64,000 bases of DNA from Pseudomonadota bacterium (GCA_018242295.1 JAFECE010000001.1:233939-297938); one strand, 5' to 3'; positions 8,559 to 18,225 are shown, counted from the first letter of the stretch. The notes: generated from the sequence alone by a model not told the origin. A program made the numbers and translations.

Positions 8559-8708
8559 TTGACCTATCCCTAAAGCTCAGCAGAACCGTAGCAGGGATGC
8601 TGCATCGCAGCAACGCTGAAGCTCTATTGCCGCAGGTTTGGTTAATCAAAACTTCGCGAGGCCAAGCGGCACTTGCGGAGGTTTCGGGGGGGGTGTCGAG
8701 ACTTTGCC

Positions 8709-9389
8709 CTAGCTGTTCCGCGAGTTGTCTTCCGGCATGCCGGCTGGTTCGCGGGGCGCCGGGTCAGCGGCCGGATCCTGGGTGACGCTTGGCCTTGAGA
8801 ACTTCAGGCGTTGCAGGAGCGGCTTGCGGAATCGCGCCTGCTCGATCTCAACCGGCGGCCGGGTGATGACGACTTCGGCGTCGCTCTCCGCTTTGCGTGC
8901 CGGTGTTCCTGCCTCGATTGGCACCGGCTCCGCCGCCGCCTCTCCCCAGCCGTACGGCCGGCCTGCGAACTGGCCGGCGGCGAGCCAATAGAAGAAGCCG
9001 CCGAAAAAGCCGATCGTGAGGAATGCCTTGATGGCGTAATTGTTCAAGATCGTCGGCTGGCCGGCGACTTCGCTTTGATATTGCGCGGTGAAGCCCAGCA
9101 TAGCGATGGCAACGCCCGCAAAGAGGTAGAACGTCAGCGAGCGGACCGAGAAGACTTCGCTCAACAGCGCGACGATCAGCACGAAAACGGAGGCGAAAAT
9201 TCCGAGATGGGTTGCGGCGAGCAACGCGAGATCGAAGGTTTCGCTGGCGGTCTTTGGCAGGCGCTCAAAGGGCTCGGTGAAAACCTCGACCGGCGTCGTG
9301 ACGAAGAGAACGGTCACGAGGCCCGCAGCCAAGCTCGCGAGCACGAAGCCGAACAACACCCGCGCAAGTGTGCTGAGAAACCTTTGCAC
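8709..9389 (-). CDS. four-helix membrane protein of unknown function
   Basis: A 226-residue protein if started at GTG 9389 behind a GGGGA ribosome site. A longer open frame to 9584 overlaps the end of rlmN and is unlikely. Four hydrophobic segments lie at about residues 9-31, 55-75, 81-100 and 119-141. They are followed by a polar, Pro/Arg-rich cytoplasmic-type tail of about 80 residues. No catalytic motif is visible. It lies 164 bp downstream of rlmN on the same strand. Confidence 0.65.
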   Translation of the reverse strand: MQRFLSTLARVLFGFVLASLAAGLVTVLFVTTPVEVFTEPFERLPKTASETFDLALLAATHLGIFASVFVLIVALLSEVFSVRSLTFYLFAGVAIAMLGFTAQYQSEVAGQPTILNNYAIKAFLTIGFFGGFFYWLAAGQFAGRPYGWGEAAAEPVPIEAGTPARKAESDAEVVITRPPVEIEQARFRKPLLQRLKFSRPSVTQDPAADPAPREPAGMPEDNSRNS

Positions 9390-9552
9390 GACGATCCCCG
9401 TCCCCAACGTCTCATCCCGCGCGCAATGTATATAAGCGAGGGTCAGCCGCTCAAGCAGGAATAATGGCAGGACAACGCGCAGGCTAGGGGTTTTGATTTG
9501 TCGCGTTTTCTTCACGCGAACCGGCATCCACTTCGCTTGAAAACGCTCCGGG

Positions 9553-10746
9553 TCAGCCGCCTTGCGAAAGGGCGTTTCGCGCACTCGCGGAGAGCTTCAG
9601 GCTCTCGGACCTAAGTTGCCCGCAGGCCGCAAGAATATCGCGGCCACGGGGCGTGCGGACGGGGCTTGCGTAGCCGGCGCGATTTACGACATCCGCAAAT
9701 CGCTCGATCGTCTCCCAATCGGAACACTCGTAGCGGGTGTTCGGCCAGGGATTGAACGGGATTAAGTTGATTTTGGCCGGGATACCAGAGAGGAGCTTCA
9801 CGAGCGCCCGGGCCTCGGCAAGGCTGTCGTTGACGCCCTTCAGCATGACGTATTCGAACGTGATACGGCGCGCGTTCGAAAGCCCCGGATAGTTTCGGCA
9901 GGCTTCCATCAGCTCGGCGATCGGATACTTCCGGTTCAACGGAACGAGCTCATCGCGCAGCGCATCGTTCGTTGCGTGCAGCGAGATGGCGAGCATGGTG
10001 TCGGCTTCTTCGCCCCAACGCGGGACTTCGGGCACGACGCCCGAGGTCGAGAGGGTGATGCGTCGCTTTGAGAGCGACAGGCCATCGCCGTCGGACGCAA
10101 TCTCCATCGCGGCTTTGACGTTGTCGAAATTGTAAAGCGGCTCGCCCATGCCCATCAGCACGACGTTCGTTATCTTGCGCTCGCTTTGCGGAAGGAGGCG
10201 GCCATCGTCCGGACCTTTTGCGCCGGGCCAATCGCCGATGCGGTCGCGGGCCAGCATGATCTGGCCGACGATTTCTTCCGCTTCGAGATTGCGCACGAGC
10301 TTCTGAGTGCCGGTGTGGCAGAACGAGCAATTCAGCGTGCAGCCGACCTGGCTCGAGATGCAGAGCGTGCCGCGGTCGCTTTCGGGGATGTAGACGGTTT
10401 CGATTTCGGGCGCGCGGGCTTCGTGGCCGCGTTTGGGAAGCCTGAGGAGCCACTTGCGCGTGCCGTCGACGGAGATCTGCTCGGAGATGATCTCGGGACG
10501 ATCCAACGTGTACAGCTCTTCGAGCTGGCGGCGCAGATCCTTCGACACGTCCGTCATGTCTTCGAAGCGGGTGACGCCGCGCACGTAGATCCAGCTCCAG
10601 AGCTGGCCGACGCGCATGCGAAGCTGCTTTTCGGGAACGCCGGCAGCCGCGAGCGCCACTTTCAAGCGGTCACGCGTCAGGCCCGCGAGCGAGAGCTTCG
10701 CGGCGGGCCGGTCGGTGTCGATCTTGAGCAAAGGCGCGGCGGTCAT
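9553..10746 (-). CDS. rlmN: dual-specificity 23S rRNA/tRNA adenine-C2 methyltransferase
   Basis: A 397-residue radical-SAM enzyme that methylates C2 of A2503 in 23S rRNA and A37 of some tRNAs. The iron-sulfur cluster cysteines are Cys136, Cys140 and Cys143 (CTLNCSFC). The methyl-carrying second cysteine is expected at Cys375 (ILAACGQL) near the C-terminus. Other family blocks include MGMGEPL and SLHATND. The length is normal. No gene is directly linked to it. Confidence 0.95.
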   Translation of the reverse strand: MTAAPLLKIDTDRPAAKLSLAGLTRDRLKVALAAAGVPEKQLRMRVGQLWSWIYVRGVTRFEDMTDVSKDLRRQLEELYTLDRPEIISEQISVDGTRKWLLRLPKRGHEARAPEIETVYIPESDRGTLCISSQVGCTLNCSFCHTGTQKLVRNLEAEEIVGQIMLARDRIGDWPGAKGPDDGRLLPQSERKITNVVLMGMGEPLYNFDNVKAAMEIASDGDGLSLSKRRITLSTSGVVPEVPRWGEEADTMLAISLHATNDALRDELVPLNRKYPIAELMEACRNYPGLSNARRITFEYVMLKGVNDSLAEARALVKLLSGIPAKINLIPFNPWPNTRYECSDWETIERFADVVNRAGYASPVRTPRGRDILAACGQLRSESLKLSASARNALSQGG

Positions 10747-10834
10747 AGCGAAAACATGTCTTTCAGTTCGGAAAGGGCTCTTTTACAGGCGTTCGGCCCG
10801 GGTGAACAGGTCCCGGATGCCGCGCCAGTTCAAG

Positions 10835-10972
10835 CCGTCATCCTCGAACGGTCGAGTATCGCGAGGACGTTCGGGGATCCAGCGCAATGAGTGCCGTAGG
10901 CTCAATATCGTGTCTTCGACAAGCTTAACGCTGGATCCCCGGTCTTCGCTTCCGCTCGACCGAGGATGACGA
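10835..10972. repeat. inverted pair of GTCATCC/GGATCCAGC palindromic modules
   Basis: The left module reads from CCGTCATCCTCGA to GGGGATCCAGCG. The right module is its inverted counterpart, CGCTGGATCCCC to CGAGGATGAC. They fill the gap between hslU and rlmN and end 3 bp from the hslU stop. Similar GTCATCC...GGGATGAC modules recur at 22030 and 27744. Confidence 0.6.
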
Positions 10973-10975
10973 GAG

Positions 10976-12280
10976 CTAAAGAATAAACCGGCTCAGATCG
11001 GCGTTTTTCGAAAGCGAGCCCACGCGTTCGCTGACGTAGGGGCCGTCGATCAGCACGGTTTGCACGCCGCGGTCGGAGGCTTCGAACGACACGTCGTCGA
11101 GTACGCGTTCGAGCACTGTCTGCAGGCGGCGCGCGCCAATGTTCTCGACGGTTGAATTCACCTCGACGGCGGCGTCGGCAATGGCGTCGATGGCGTCCGG
11201 TTTGAATTCGAGCGTGACGCCTTCCGTCTGGAGCAGGGCGACCGATTGCCGGATGAGGCTCACCTGCGGCTCGGTCAGGATGCGTTTCATGTCCTCCCGC
11301 GTCAAAGCGTTGAGCTCGACGCGGATCGGCAGGCGCCCTTGCAGCTCTGGCAAGAGATCGGACGGCTTCGAGACATGGAACGCGCCCGAGGCGATGAACA
11401 GGATATGGTCTGTCTTCACAGGCCCGTACTTCGTTGCGACGGTCGTGCCTTCGATCAATGGAAGAAGATCGCGTTGCACACCTTCGCGCGAGACATCGGC
11501 GCCACCGCGCACGCCGTCGCCGCGAGATGAAATCTTGTCGATCTCGTCGAGAAAAACGATGCCGTTGTTCTCAACCGCGGTGATCGCTTCGCTCGTAATT
11601 TGATCGCTGTCGATCAGCTTGTCGCTTTCTTCGGCGATCAGGATATCGAAGCTATCTTTGACGGTGACGCGCCGGGGCTTCGTTCGCTGTCCCAGTGCCT
11701 TGCCAAGCATCTCGCCGATGTTGATCGTCGCCATCGTGCCGCCCGGCATGTCGAAGGAGGGAATGGGCGACGACGTATCGGCGACGAGGATATCGATCTC
11801 TTTGTCGTTCAGCTCGTTGTTGCGGAGGCGCCTCCGAAAGCTGTCGCGCGTCGCGGGTGAGGCGCCGGAGCCGACGAGCGCATCGAGCACGCGCTCTTCC
11901 GCTGCTTTCTCTGCCTTTGCGCGCACGCCATGGCGTTTCGCTTCCTTGACGAGAGCGATGCCGACCTCGACGAGATCGCGAATGATACTGTCGACGTCGC
12001 GGCCGACGTAACCGACCTCGGTGAATTTCGTCGCCTCGACTTTCAGGAATGGGGCGCCCGCAAGCTTCGCCAGGCGCCGCGAGATTTCGGTTTTGCCGAC
12101 GCCGGTCGGGCCGATCATCAAAATATTCTTCGGCAAGACTTCTTCGCGAAGCTCGCCGGTCAGCTGCTGACGGCGCCAGCGATTGCGAAGGGCGATGGCG
12201 ACAGCGCGCTTGGCGTCGCTTTGGCCGACGATGTATCGGTCGAGTTCGGATACGATTTCGCGCGGTGAAAAATTCGTCAT
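10976..12280 (-). CDS. hslU: ATP-dependent protease ATPase subunit HslU
   Basis: A 434-residue AAA+ unfoldase that feeds substrates to the HslV peptidase. Walker A (GPTGVGKT) is at residues 57-64 and Walker B is in IVFLDEID. The inserted I-domain lies between them, and the C-terminal tail ends in SRFIL, the kind of tail that docks into HslV. Its start overlaps the stop of the upstream membrane-protein gene by 4 bp (ATGA). The hslV gene lies one gene further upstream in the same orientation. Confidence 0.97.
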   Translation of the reverse strand: MTNFSPREIVSELDRYIVGQSDAKRAVAIALRNRWRRQQLTGELREEVLPKNILMIGPTGVGKTEISRRLAKLAGAPFLKVEATKFTEVGYVGRDVDSIIRDLVEVGIALVKEAKRHGVRAKAEKAAEERVLDALVGSGASPATRDSFRRRLRNNELNDKEIDILVADTSSPIPSFDMPGGTMATINIGEMLGKALGQRTKPRRVTVKDSFDILIAEESDKLIDSDQITSEAITAVENNGIVFLDEIDKISSRGDGVRGGADVSREGVQRDLLPLIEGTTVATKYGPVKTDHILFIASGAFHVSKPSDLLPELQGRLPIRVELNALTREDMKRILTEPQVSLIRQSVALLQTEGVTLEFKPDAIDAIADAAVEVNSTVENIGARRLQTVLERVLDDVSFEASDRGVQTVLIDGPYVSERVGSLSKNADLSRFIL

Positions 12281-13368
12281 TGTCTCGATTCAGGAAGATA
12301 GGGAGCTAGATGAGTTTTTTGCAGGCCCGGCAGCATGCGGTTTCTGATGGGATGCCAGAAGACGCCCAGAAACAGCACAAATGCGCCGACGACGCCGAGC
12401 GTCAGCACGAACGACGACGAGCTTCCCTCGCCGCCGGTCAGAGGAATGCCGCCGTTCAGCAGATCGTAGACGGCGACCGTGAAATAGAGGAGCGAAGAGA
12501 CGAGCAGCGCGCGCCGGTCGATGGCGAGTGCGAAAAGGGCGAGGAAGAACACCGTCACCAGGATGGCCGCTGAGGTCGCGGCGCCGATCGTCGTGCCTTT
12601 GATCAAAAGGATGACCGGTGAGACGATCATCGGGGCCGCAACGAGCTGCAGCCAGAAAGCGCAATCGGAAAGGCGGGTCTGACGCTTCGGATCGCGGGCA
12701 TCGTAGGCAAGCGCGACCGCGAGGACGGCGAGGCCGTAGCCCAACGCGACGAACGAGGGGCCGATACCGGCAATCTGAAGCAAGCTCTTGCTGACGACGG
12801 CGTAGCCAAAGAAGGCGATCAAGGCGAGCGCGAAGGGCAAGCGGAAACGCACGTAATAGATGATCGCGGCGATGAGGGCGGGCGTTCCGAACGTCAGCGA
12901 TGGGTTTCGCCAGAACGCGAATTCGGAATCGACGCTCCAGTTCGATGAGCTGAAGCTCGTCCAGTGCATTTGAACGACGACGGCCGCGGCGGCGAAGGCG
13001 ACGAACAGCACCGAGAGAACCATTCCGGGGAGCACGGCGCGGAGGCGCGCGACCAGAATTTCGCTCAAAATCCAGAACGTGACGGCGGCAAGCGCAAGCG
13101 TGCCGAACCAGCTCATGCCAAAGGTGCTTGCCGTCGAGCTGGCGATAAGGAACGCGCCGGCAACGAGCAGCACGCCGATCGTCAGGAAGACGTCGTTGAA
13201 ACCGTTCAGGAAGCGGAAGCGCTCTTCATCGGCAATGGCAGGTTCGCCGTCGGGTCCGACGCCCGCAGCGCCGCGGCGCATGGCTTTCAACTTCTCGGCC
13301 TGGGCCGCATCGATGACGCCGGCTTCGACCGCAGCCTTCAGGTCTTCAGGTGATAATGCGCTTGGCAT
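12277..13368 (-). CDS. polytopic membrane protein between hslV and hslU
   Basis: A 363-residue protein with a soluble N-terminus of about 60 residues ([20 protein letters not shown], helical) and 9-10 transmembrane helices. The layout resembles DUF2157-type membrane proteins, whose N-terminal part also starts with a short helical domain, but I cannot prove membership. It overlaps hslU by 4 bp and lies 63 bp after hslV, so translation is probably coupled to hslU. In many related bacteria another gene occupies this slot. No function is assigned. Confidence 0.8.
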   Translation of the reverse strand: MPSALSPEDLKAAVEAGVIDAAQAEKLKAMRRGAAGVGPDGEPAIADEERFRFLNGFNDVFLTIGVLLVAGAFLIASSTASTFGMSWFGTLALAAVTFWILSEILVARLRAVLPGMVLSVLFVAFAAAAVVVQMHWTSFSSSNWSVDSEFAFWRNPSLTFGTPALIAAIIYYVRFRLPFALALIAFFGYAVVSKSLLQIAGIGPSFVALGYGLAVLAVALAYDARDPKRQTRLSDCAFWLQLVAAPMIVSPVILLIKGTTIGAATSAAILVTVFFLALFALAIDRRALLVSSLLYFTVAVYDLLNGGIPLTGGEGSSSSFVLTLGVVGAFVLFLGVFWHPIRNRMLPGLQKTHLAPYLPESRQ

Positions 13369-13431
13369 CTGTCAGTCATCCGGCTGTTGGTTTTTCGCTC
13401 GGTAAAGAGTCTAGATTTTCCGTGCCTATCG

Positions 13432-14001
13432 TTAGCTCGCCGTATCGATCGTTTCGAGGACGATGTTCTTGTTCGTATAGACGCAGATCTCGGCGGCAAT
13501 GCTCATCGCCTTGCGGGCGATGGCCTCGGCGTCGAGGGGCTGGTCGATAAGCGCGCGGGCGGCGGCGAGCGCATAATTGCCGCCGGAGCCGATACCTGCG
13601 ATGGCGCTTTCCGGCTCCAGAACGTCGCCGGTGCCGGTCAGGACGAGGGTGGTCGACGCGTCCGCGACGATCATCATGGCCTCGAGGCGGCGGAGAAAGC
13701 GGTCGGTGCGCCAGTCCTTGGCAAGCTCGACGGCCGCGCGCGTCAGCTGGCCGGGGTACATTTCGAGCTTGGCTTCGAGGCGTTCGAAAAGGGTGAAGGC
13801 GTCGGCCGTCGCGCCGGCAAAGCCCCCGATCACGTCGCCCTTGCCGAGGCGGCGGACCTTCTTGGCGTTGGCCTTGATGATCGTCTGGCCGAGGCTAACC
13901 TGACCATCGCCGGCAACTACAACCCGGCCGCCCTTGCGGACGGTGAGTATTGTGGTGGCGTGCCACGACGAATCGCCAGCATTTGGGCTCTGTTGGGTCA
14001 T
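13432..14001 (-). CDS. hslV: ATP-dependent protease peptidase subunit HslV
   Basis: A 189-residue threonine peptidase of the proteasome beta-type family, partner of HslU. The N-terminal nucleophile is in [12 protein letters not shown], most likely Thr16 exposed by removal of a short propeptide, as is usual in alphaproteobacteria. The [14 protein letters not shown] and [14 protein letters not shown] blocks are diagnostic. The frame is open far upstream (to 14814) because it runs antisense through hisB. ATG 14001 is the family start. It is divergent from hisB. Confidence 0.95.
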   Translation of the reverse strand: MTQQSPNAGDSSWHATTILTVRKGGRVVVAGDGQVSLGQTIIKANAKKVRRLGKGDVIGGFAGATADAFTLFERLEAKLEMYPGQLTRAAVELAKDWRTDRFLRRLEAMMIVADASTTLVLTGTGDVLEPESAIAGIGSGGNYALAAARALIDQPLDAEAIARKAMSIAAEICVYTNKNIVLETIDTAS

Positions 14002-14193
14002 TTGTATCGCGTCAGTTAAGCTTTTGCGGGCAGGATGCAAGGGAAGGCGGCTGCCTGCGGCCACGGGACTGGCAAGCCACCCTTGGCCCGGCGGGCTACA
14101 AGCTGATAAACGCTCTCGCATGCGTCCGGCAAGCAGGCGCCCGGCAGGTAGATGGACGGCGATTAACGATTGGTGGGCGTCGGAGAGATTCAC

Positions 14194-14793
14194 GTGAAGC
14201 AACGGCAGGCCTCGATCACGCGCACGACCAAGGAGACGGAAATCTCCGCAACCGTCGACCTCGACGGGACGGGCGCTTACGACATTGCGACGGGCATCGG
14301 CTTTCTCGATCATATGCTGGAGCAACTCGCCCGGCATTCGCTGATCGACATAACGCTCAGGGCCAAGGGCGATCTTCATATCGACTTCCACCACACGGCC
14401 GAGGATACGGGCATCGTCATCGGGCAGGCGATTGCGAAGGCGCTTGGCGACAAGGCGGGTATCGTTCGCTACGCCGACGTGCACCTGCCGATGGACGAAA
14501 CGCTGACGCGCGTCGCACTCGACGTTTCGGGGCGGCCGTTTCTGATCTGGAAGGCGGAGTTCTCGCGACCGAAGGTCGGCGAAATGGACACCGAGCTGTT
14601 TCGCGAGTGGTTTCAAGCCTTTGCTCAGAATGCGGGCATCACGCTGCACGTCGAAAACCTTTATGGCGAGAACAATCACCATATCGCCGAGACCTGCTAT
14701 AAGGGTTTGGCGCGGGCGCTCAGGGCCGCTATTGCTCTCGACCCGCGGCAGGCGGGGCGCATCCCGTCGACGAAGGGCATGCTGCAGGGCTGA
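14194..14793 (+). CDS. hisB: imidazoleglycerol-phosphate dehydratase
   Basis: A 199-residue enzyme that dehydrates imidazole glycerol phosphate, step six of histidine synthesis. Metal-ligand blocks are present: [24 protein letters not shown] and [19 protein letters not shown] 14194 is preferred because GGAGAG sits 6 bases upstream and it gives the usual family length. A TTG at 14170 would only add eight unconserved residues. It begins a cluster with the DUF2628 gene and hisH; hisA and hisF lie further on in the same direction. Confidence 0.95.
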   Translation: MKQRQASITRTTKETEISATVDLDGTGAYDIATGIGFLDHMLEQLARHSLIDITLRAKGDLHIDFHHTAEDTGIVIGQAIAKALGDKAGIVRYADVHLPMDETLTRVALDVSGRPFLIWKAEFSRPKVGEMDTELFREWFQAFAQNAGITLHVENLYGENNHHIAETCYKGLARALRAAIALDPRQAGRIPSTKGMLQG

Positions 14794-14854
14794 TTTCGCG
14801 GCTTCCGGTTTCAAGCCGGTGTTTGAGGATAAGGATCAAGGAGTGTTGAGTTCC

Positions 14855-15334
14855 GTGGCGACCTATACCGTGCACGAACCCCCTGTTTCCGACTCCGATC
14901 GCGTTGACCGCGCCGTGGAGCTTGCGTTCGTGAAGGACGGTTTTTCCTGGCTGACGGCGATCTTTCCGCCGCTCGGGTTCATCGCCCACGGGCTCTGGCT
15001 GATGGCCGTCGCGTATCTCGCGGGCGTCGGCCTTCTCAGTTACGTGCTTGCTCAGGCCAAAGTCGATCCTGGCTGGATCAGCTTGATCATTTTTATGATC
15101 AACATCTATCTCGGCTTCGAGATTTCGACCTTGCGGCGCTGGATGCTCGATCAAAAGGGCTGGCAAATGCTCGGCGTCGTCAACGGGCGCTCGATCGCCG
15201 AGTGCGAGCGGCGCTTCTTCGAGAGCTGGCTGCCGGGTCAGCCGGTCATTCAAAGCGAAACGCCGGGCGGAACCGGCAAGCCCGCGGCTGGCTCCGGCGG
15301 CAGCCGCTTCTGGCCCTTCGGCGCGGGGGCTTGA
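14855..15334 (+). CDS. DUF2628 family membrane protein
   Basis: A 159-residue protein starting at GTG 14855 after AAGGAG. It has an N-terminal soluble segment and three hydrophobic helices (about residues 35-58, 62-78 and 82-100). The ERRFFESWL segment and a Gly/Pro-rich tail ending in FWPFGAG are typical of the DUF2628 proteins that rhizobial genomes carry between hisB and hisH. Function is unknown; the position suggests only co-transcription with histidine genes. The spacing to hisH is 14 bp. Confidence 0.8.
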   Translation: MATYTVHEPPVSDSDRVDRAVELAFVKDGFSWLTAIFPPLGFIAHGLWLMAVAYLAGVGLLSYVLAQAKVDPGWISLIIFMINIYLGFEISTLRRWMLDQKGWQMLGVVNGRSIAECERRFFESWLPGQPVIQSETPGGTGKPAAGSGGSRFWPFGAGA

Positions 15335-15348
15335 GGCTCTAAGCCCTG

Positions 15349-16002
15349 ATGCAGAACGTCGTCATTATCGATTACGGGTCGGGAAATCTTCATTCGGCCG
15401 CGAAAGCTTTCGAGAGCGCGGCTCGCGGCAGCTCCAATCCGTCGAAAATCATCGTCAGCCCGCGCCCCGAGGACGTGCTCGCGGCGGATCGCATCGTGCT
15501 GCCGGGCGTCGGCGCCTACGGCGATTGCAAGGCCGGTCTCGAGCGTGTTCCGGGACTTATTCCGGCACTCGAAGAAGCCGTCCGGCAAAAGGGCCGGCCG
15601 TTTCTCGGCATTTGCGTCGGCATGCAGCTTTTGAGCGAGCGCGGCCTCGAGTTCGTCGAGACGCCGGGGCTCGGCTGGATCAAGGGCGAGGTCCGGGCCA
15701 TCGAGCCCAAGGATCCGGCGCTCAAAATCCCGCACATGGGCTGGAATACGCTCAACGTCGTGACGCCGCACGCACTGCTCGGTGGAATCCGGACGGGGTC
15801 CGACGGCTGGCACGCCTACTTCGTGCATTCCTTCGCGATGGTGCCTAAAGAGCGCCGCGTCGTTGTCGCCGAGACGGACTACGGCGGAGCGATTACGGCG
15901 CTCGTGGCGGACGGCAACATCGCCGGTACGCAATTTCACCCCGAGAAAAGCCAGAAGCTCGGCCTCAAGCTGATTGCGAATTTTCTCGGCTGGAAGCCGT
16001 AG
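15349..16002 (+). CDS. hisH: imidazole glycerol phosphate synthase glutaminase subunit
   Basis: A 217-residue class I glutamine amidotransferase that supplies ammonia to HisF. The nucleophile is Cys89 (GICVGMQLL), and the triad is completed by His197 and Glu199 (QFHPEKSQ). The VLPGVGAYGDC segment forms the oxyanion region. It lies 14 bp after the DUF2628 gene. Its partner hisF is 6.6 kb downstream, so the two subunits are encoded apart on the same strand. Confidence 0.96.
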   Translation: MQNVVIIDYGSGNLHSAAKAFESAARGSSNPSKIIVSPRPEDVLAADRIVLPGVGAYGDCKAGLERVPGLIPALEEAVRQKGRPFLGICVGMQLLSERGLEFVETPGLGWIKGEVRAIEPKDPALKIPHMGWNTLNVVTPHALLGGIRTGSDGWHAYFVHSFAMVPKERRVVVAETDYGGAITALVADGNIAGTQFHPEKSQKLGLKLIANFLGWKP

Positions 16003-16012
16003 CAACCTCCGC

Positions 16013-16053
16013 CATGCCGACGAAGGCCGGGGCAGGCTCTGCGCCGGAATGAC
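16013..16053. repeat. GTCAT/ATGAC-type palindromic fragment
   Basis: CATGCCGACGAAGGCCGG and GCGCCGGAATGAC form imperfect inverted arms between the convergent ends of hisH and the next gene. It resembles a half-copy of the GTCATCC modules seen elsewhere and may serve as the hisH 3' hairpin. Confidence 0.4.
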
Positions 16054-16072
16054 AAGCGATTGCCGCAGGGGC

Positions 16073-16420
16073 TTAGCGGGCGATTGTGCCGACGGCAGAT
16101 TGGAGCACATTCCAGACGCTGCGCGGCATGTGCCAGGATCCGTCCGGTTCGTCGTCTTCGAGGCGGCCTTGCAGCCAGTTCAGCCGGTCTGTCGCGGCAC
16201 GGTCGGCGCGGCCGAGTTCATGCACGCCAAGCTCGTCAGGATGATCAAACAGGATCGCGAGGCGCCGCTTGATCTGATCGGCCCCGAGCCACGTCCGGAC
16301 GTACCAGACGCCGTTGCCGGCGGGGGCATATTCGGTTGCGATGTAGGGGAGCGAGAACGTCACCGTCCAGGTGTCTTGGTCGGCGGATTTCGGTGCGTGA
16401 TGGAGCAGGAAGGTTTTCAT
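16073..16420 (-). CDS. small protein, paralog of the adjacent gene (Cas2-fold-like)
   Basis: A 115-residue protein with no family I can name. Aligned without gaps to its upstream neighbour it shares Met1, Thr3, Leu5, Ala32, Trp39-Tyr40-Val41, Leu54, Leu57, Asp62, Leu64, Arg71, Leu80 and Trp82. The two genes are therefore diverged tandem copies. The order of predicted elements (strand, helix, strand with WYV, helix, strand) is that of a ferredoxin-like fold as in Cas2/VapD. It lacks the SYDL motif of the neighbour. It lies 240 bp downstream of that gene, probably on the same transcript. Confidence 0.65.
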   Translation of the reverse strand: MKTFLLHHAPKSADQDTWTVTFSLPYIATEYAPAGNGVWYVRTWLGADQIKRRLAILFDHPDELGVHELGRADRAATDRLNWLQGRLEDDEPDGSWHMPRSVWNVLQSAVGTIAR

Positions 16421-16660
16421 GGGGGAGCATTCCGGTGCGGGGGGCTGGCGGAAACGCAGGAACGCAACTTGATTACAGGTCGTGAGACGTGCGGCGCGGT
16501 TAGATAAGGGAGCCGGGGATCATGACCTGCGAGGGGCATGGGGCACGATCCCCGGGCTTCCAGCATCGGTCCTTGGACGGGACGAGCCCCGCTTGGGAAC
16601 GGCGAGGGGGGAGAAGGCCCGCCCCGCCCAAAGACCGGAATTCCTTCGTTCGCTTTCGGA

Positions 16661-17029
16661 TCAACCGGCCTTGGCGAACGGCAGCTCGGGCTCCATCGGC
16701 TCGGTGGCGGCGATTGCCGGCAGCGGAAACGCGATGATGTTGCCATCGGGCGCGAGGTCGAGGCCCGGACGGCGCTGACGGAACCAGCGAAGCGACGTGT
16801 TGGTCATCACCGCCTCACGTTTCGTCGCCTGGATCAGAAGACCGTCCTCCTCAGAGAGAAGCTCGCGAAGCTCGGTCTCGAGCTCGAACTCTTCGCGATC
16901 CGACGTCACGTACCAAGTGTTGGAGAGCGGGCGCGCCCACTTGTCGCCAAGGCCCATGATTACCTGCGCAAGGACGTGCTGATTGCGGTTCGGTTGGGCG
17001 AGATCATAAGAGATGAGGTAGGTGCGCAT
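16661..17029 (-). CDS. Cas2-fold-like (SinR-type) small protein, probably SOS-controlled
   Basis: A 122-residue protein starting at ATG 17029 behind GGAGAG. The opening MRTYLISYDL, followed by a helix, a PLSNTWYV strand, a second helix and an LLIQA strand, is the pattern of ferredoxin-like small nucleases and relatives (Cas2, VapD, SinR-annotated proteins). This is inferred from pattern only. The C-terminal 35 residues are Pro-rich. Two GTTC-N7-GTTC LexA boxes lie 78-139 bp upstream. There are no cas genes or CRISPR repeats in the window. A paralog follows downstream. Confidence 0.72.
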   Translation of the reverse strand: MRTYLISYDLAQPNRNQHVLAQVIMGLGDKWARPLSNTWYVTSDREEFELETELRELLSEEDGLLIQATKREAVMTNTSLRWFRQRRPGLDLAPDGNIIAFPLPAIAATEPMEPELPFAKAG

Positions 17030-17106
17030 GGGGGCTCTCCTGGTGCTGTGGGGAGGGTCTAACACGCTACTCTGACCCGGGGAGGCGCCTCTTTTAGGGC
17101 GCCCGT

Positions 17107-17121
17107 GAACATAGACAGAAC
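17107..17121 (-). promoter_or_regulatory. LexA (SOS) box, proximal
   Basis: On the minus strand this reads GTTCTGTCTATGTTC, an exact GTTC-N7-GTTC match to the alphaproteobacterial LexA operator. It lies 78 bp upstream of the Cas2-fold-like gene. Confidence 0.7.
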
Positions 17122-17153
17122 ATGCCACGACTCACGGGCTTTGTCCAGTGTTT

Positions 17154-17168
17154 GTTCCAAAAATGTTC
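17154..17168 (+). promoter_or_regulatory. LexA (SOS) box, distal
   Basis: GTTCCAAAAATGTTC is a second exact GTTC-N7-GTTC match, 32 bp from the first and in opposite orientation. Two such sites within 62 bp strongly suggest a real operator. The only gene start close by is the minus-strand gene at 17029. Confidence 0.7.
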
Positions 17169-17544
17169 TTGCGAAGTACTTAACGTTGTTGCTGGTGCAA
17201 TACACGGATTTTGGCGGAAAATCGGGCGGATTTTCTACTGGAAAACCATGTCTGGGCGGTTTCGCGGTGGCAGTACCGAGCCGAGCTGTTCTCAGCGCGC
17301 ACGGCGCATTCTCAAAGCTTAGGGAGAGGGTCAGCTGAACCGGATGCGGGCAGGCGAATTCGCCGGTTGGGGGGAAGTCGAAACGAGCTTCGAGGCCGGG
17401 AACGGTAACAAGGCGATAGGGCTCGGGCTGCAGGCGATTTTTGAAAATCGGGCGCCGACTTACAAAATCTCTCAAGACAGTGAGGGCCAAGTCGCATATT
17501 CGGCTAGCTTGTCGAGATAGGCTCTTACAAAACGTGGATGTGCG
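17169..17544. other. intergenic region upstream of the SOS boxes
   Basis: About 375 bp lie between the distal LexA box and the glycosyltransferase-like gene. A minus-strand open frame (17059-17490) covers much of it but spans both LexA boxes and shows no family features, so I treat the region as non-coding. It should contain promoters for both divergent genes; I could not place a convincing -35/-10 pair. Confidence 0.45.
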
Positions 17545-18225
17545 ATGACGGATATACGGGCTGGCTCGCCGGGGTCATATGTCGTAAGCGGCTTTTTCAC
17601 GCCCAACTATCGGCCTCTGGCCGAGTCGTTCTCCGCAAATCTTTCAGCTTACGATATTCCCCATCACCTCTATTCGATCGAATCGAAAGACTGGCACGGC
17701 GCCACTCTGGTAAAGCCGGCTTGCGTCGCGTGGGCCCGTCGCGACTACCCCGATGCCACCATCATAAGCATGGACGTCGATTGCCGGGTTCGAGGTCCGA
17801 TCGCAGCTGCAGCAGCCATCACCGCGGATGTCGGGATCACTTTCAGTGGGCGCGTCAGGGAACGGCGTCCGCTTCTCTATCCCTCTACGCGGGTAACCGT
17901 TTGGCGCTCGACAGACAACGCAGCGAAACTGCTCGGTCAATGGGATGCGCTCTGCAAAACCAGTAAAGTCCGCAATGACGAAATCCTTTTGATGCAAGCA
18001 ATCTTGGATACACATGGCATCGCGATCGAAAAGCTGTTCTGGATTTATTGCGGCTTCGAGGCTTCGGATGCTGGGAAGGATGCCGTCATTGTCCATGAAA
18101 GCGCGCACGCCAAGGTGCTGCCGAAGCAACGGTTGAAAAAGGCGTTTCGCGCAATGCGTCATCGCATTTTCGCGCAGATTACGGGAAAGGCCTACCAAGA
18201 CTGGAAATATGGCCCGCGTCCTTGA
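17545..18225 (+). CDS. glycosyltransferase-like protein (GT-A type DxD)
   Basis: A 226-residue protein. The IISMDVDCRV segment contains a Asp77-x-Asp79 motif at the end of a predicted beta-strand, as in nucleotide-sugar-dependent GT-A enzymes. Upstream it has FTPNYRPLAE and LVKPACVAWARRDYP, like putative nucleotide-diphospho-sugar transferases. A later NDEILLMQAIL segment resembles their acceptor region. The donor and acceptor are unknown, and no other polysaccharide genes are near. The C-terminal 40 residues are basic. Confidence 0.65.
   Translation: MTDIRAGSPGSYVVSGFFTPNYRPLAESFSANLSAYDIPHHLYSIESKDWHGATLVKPACVAWARRDYPDATIISMDVDCRVRGPIAAAAAITADVGITFSGRVRERRPLLYPSTRVTVWRSTDNAAKLLGQWDALCKTSKVRNDEILLMQAILDTHGIAIEKLFWIYCGFEASDAGKDAVIVHESAHAKVLPKQRLKKAFRAMRHRIFAQITGKAYQDWKYGPRP

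Noticed and set aside
14002-14814. In-frame upstream extension of hslV
   Set aside because: It runs antisense through hisB, has no ribosome site and is absent from HslV proteins; the ATG at 14001 is the family start.
16073-17029. CRISPR-associated locus suggested by Cas2-like pattern
   Set aside because: No direct-repeat array, cas1 or other cas gene in the window; only the fold pattern is similar.
17059-17490. 143-residue minus-strand frame upstream of the SOS-box gene
   Set aside because: It spans both LexA boxes, has no family resemblance and no clear ribosome site.
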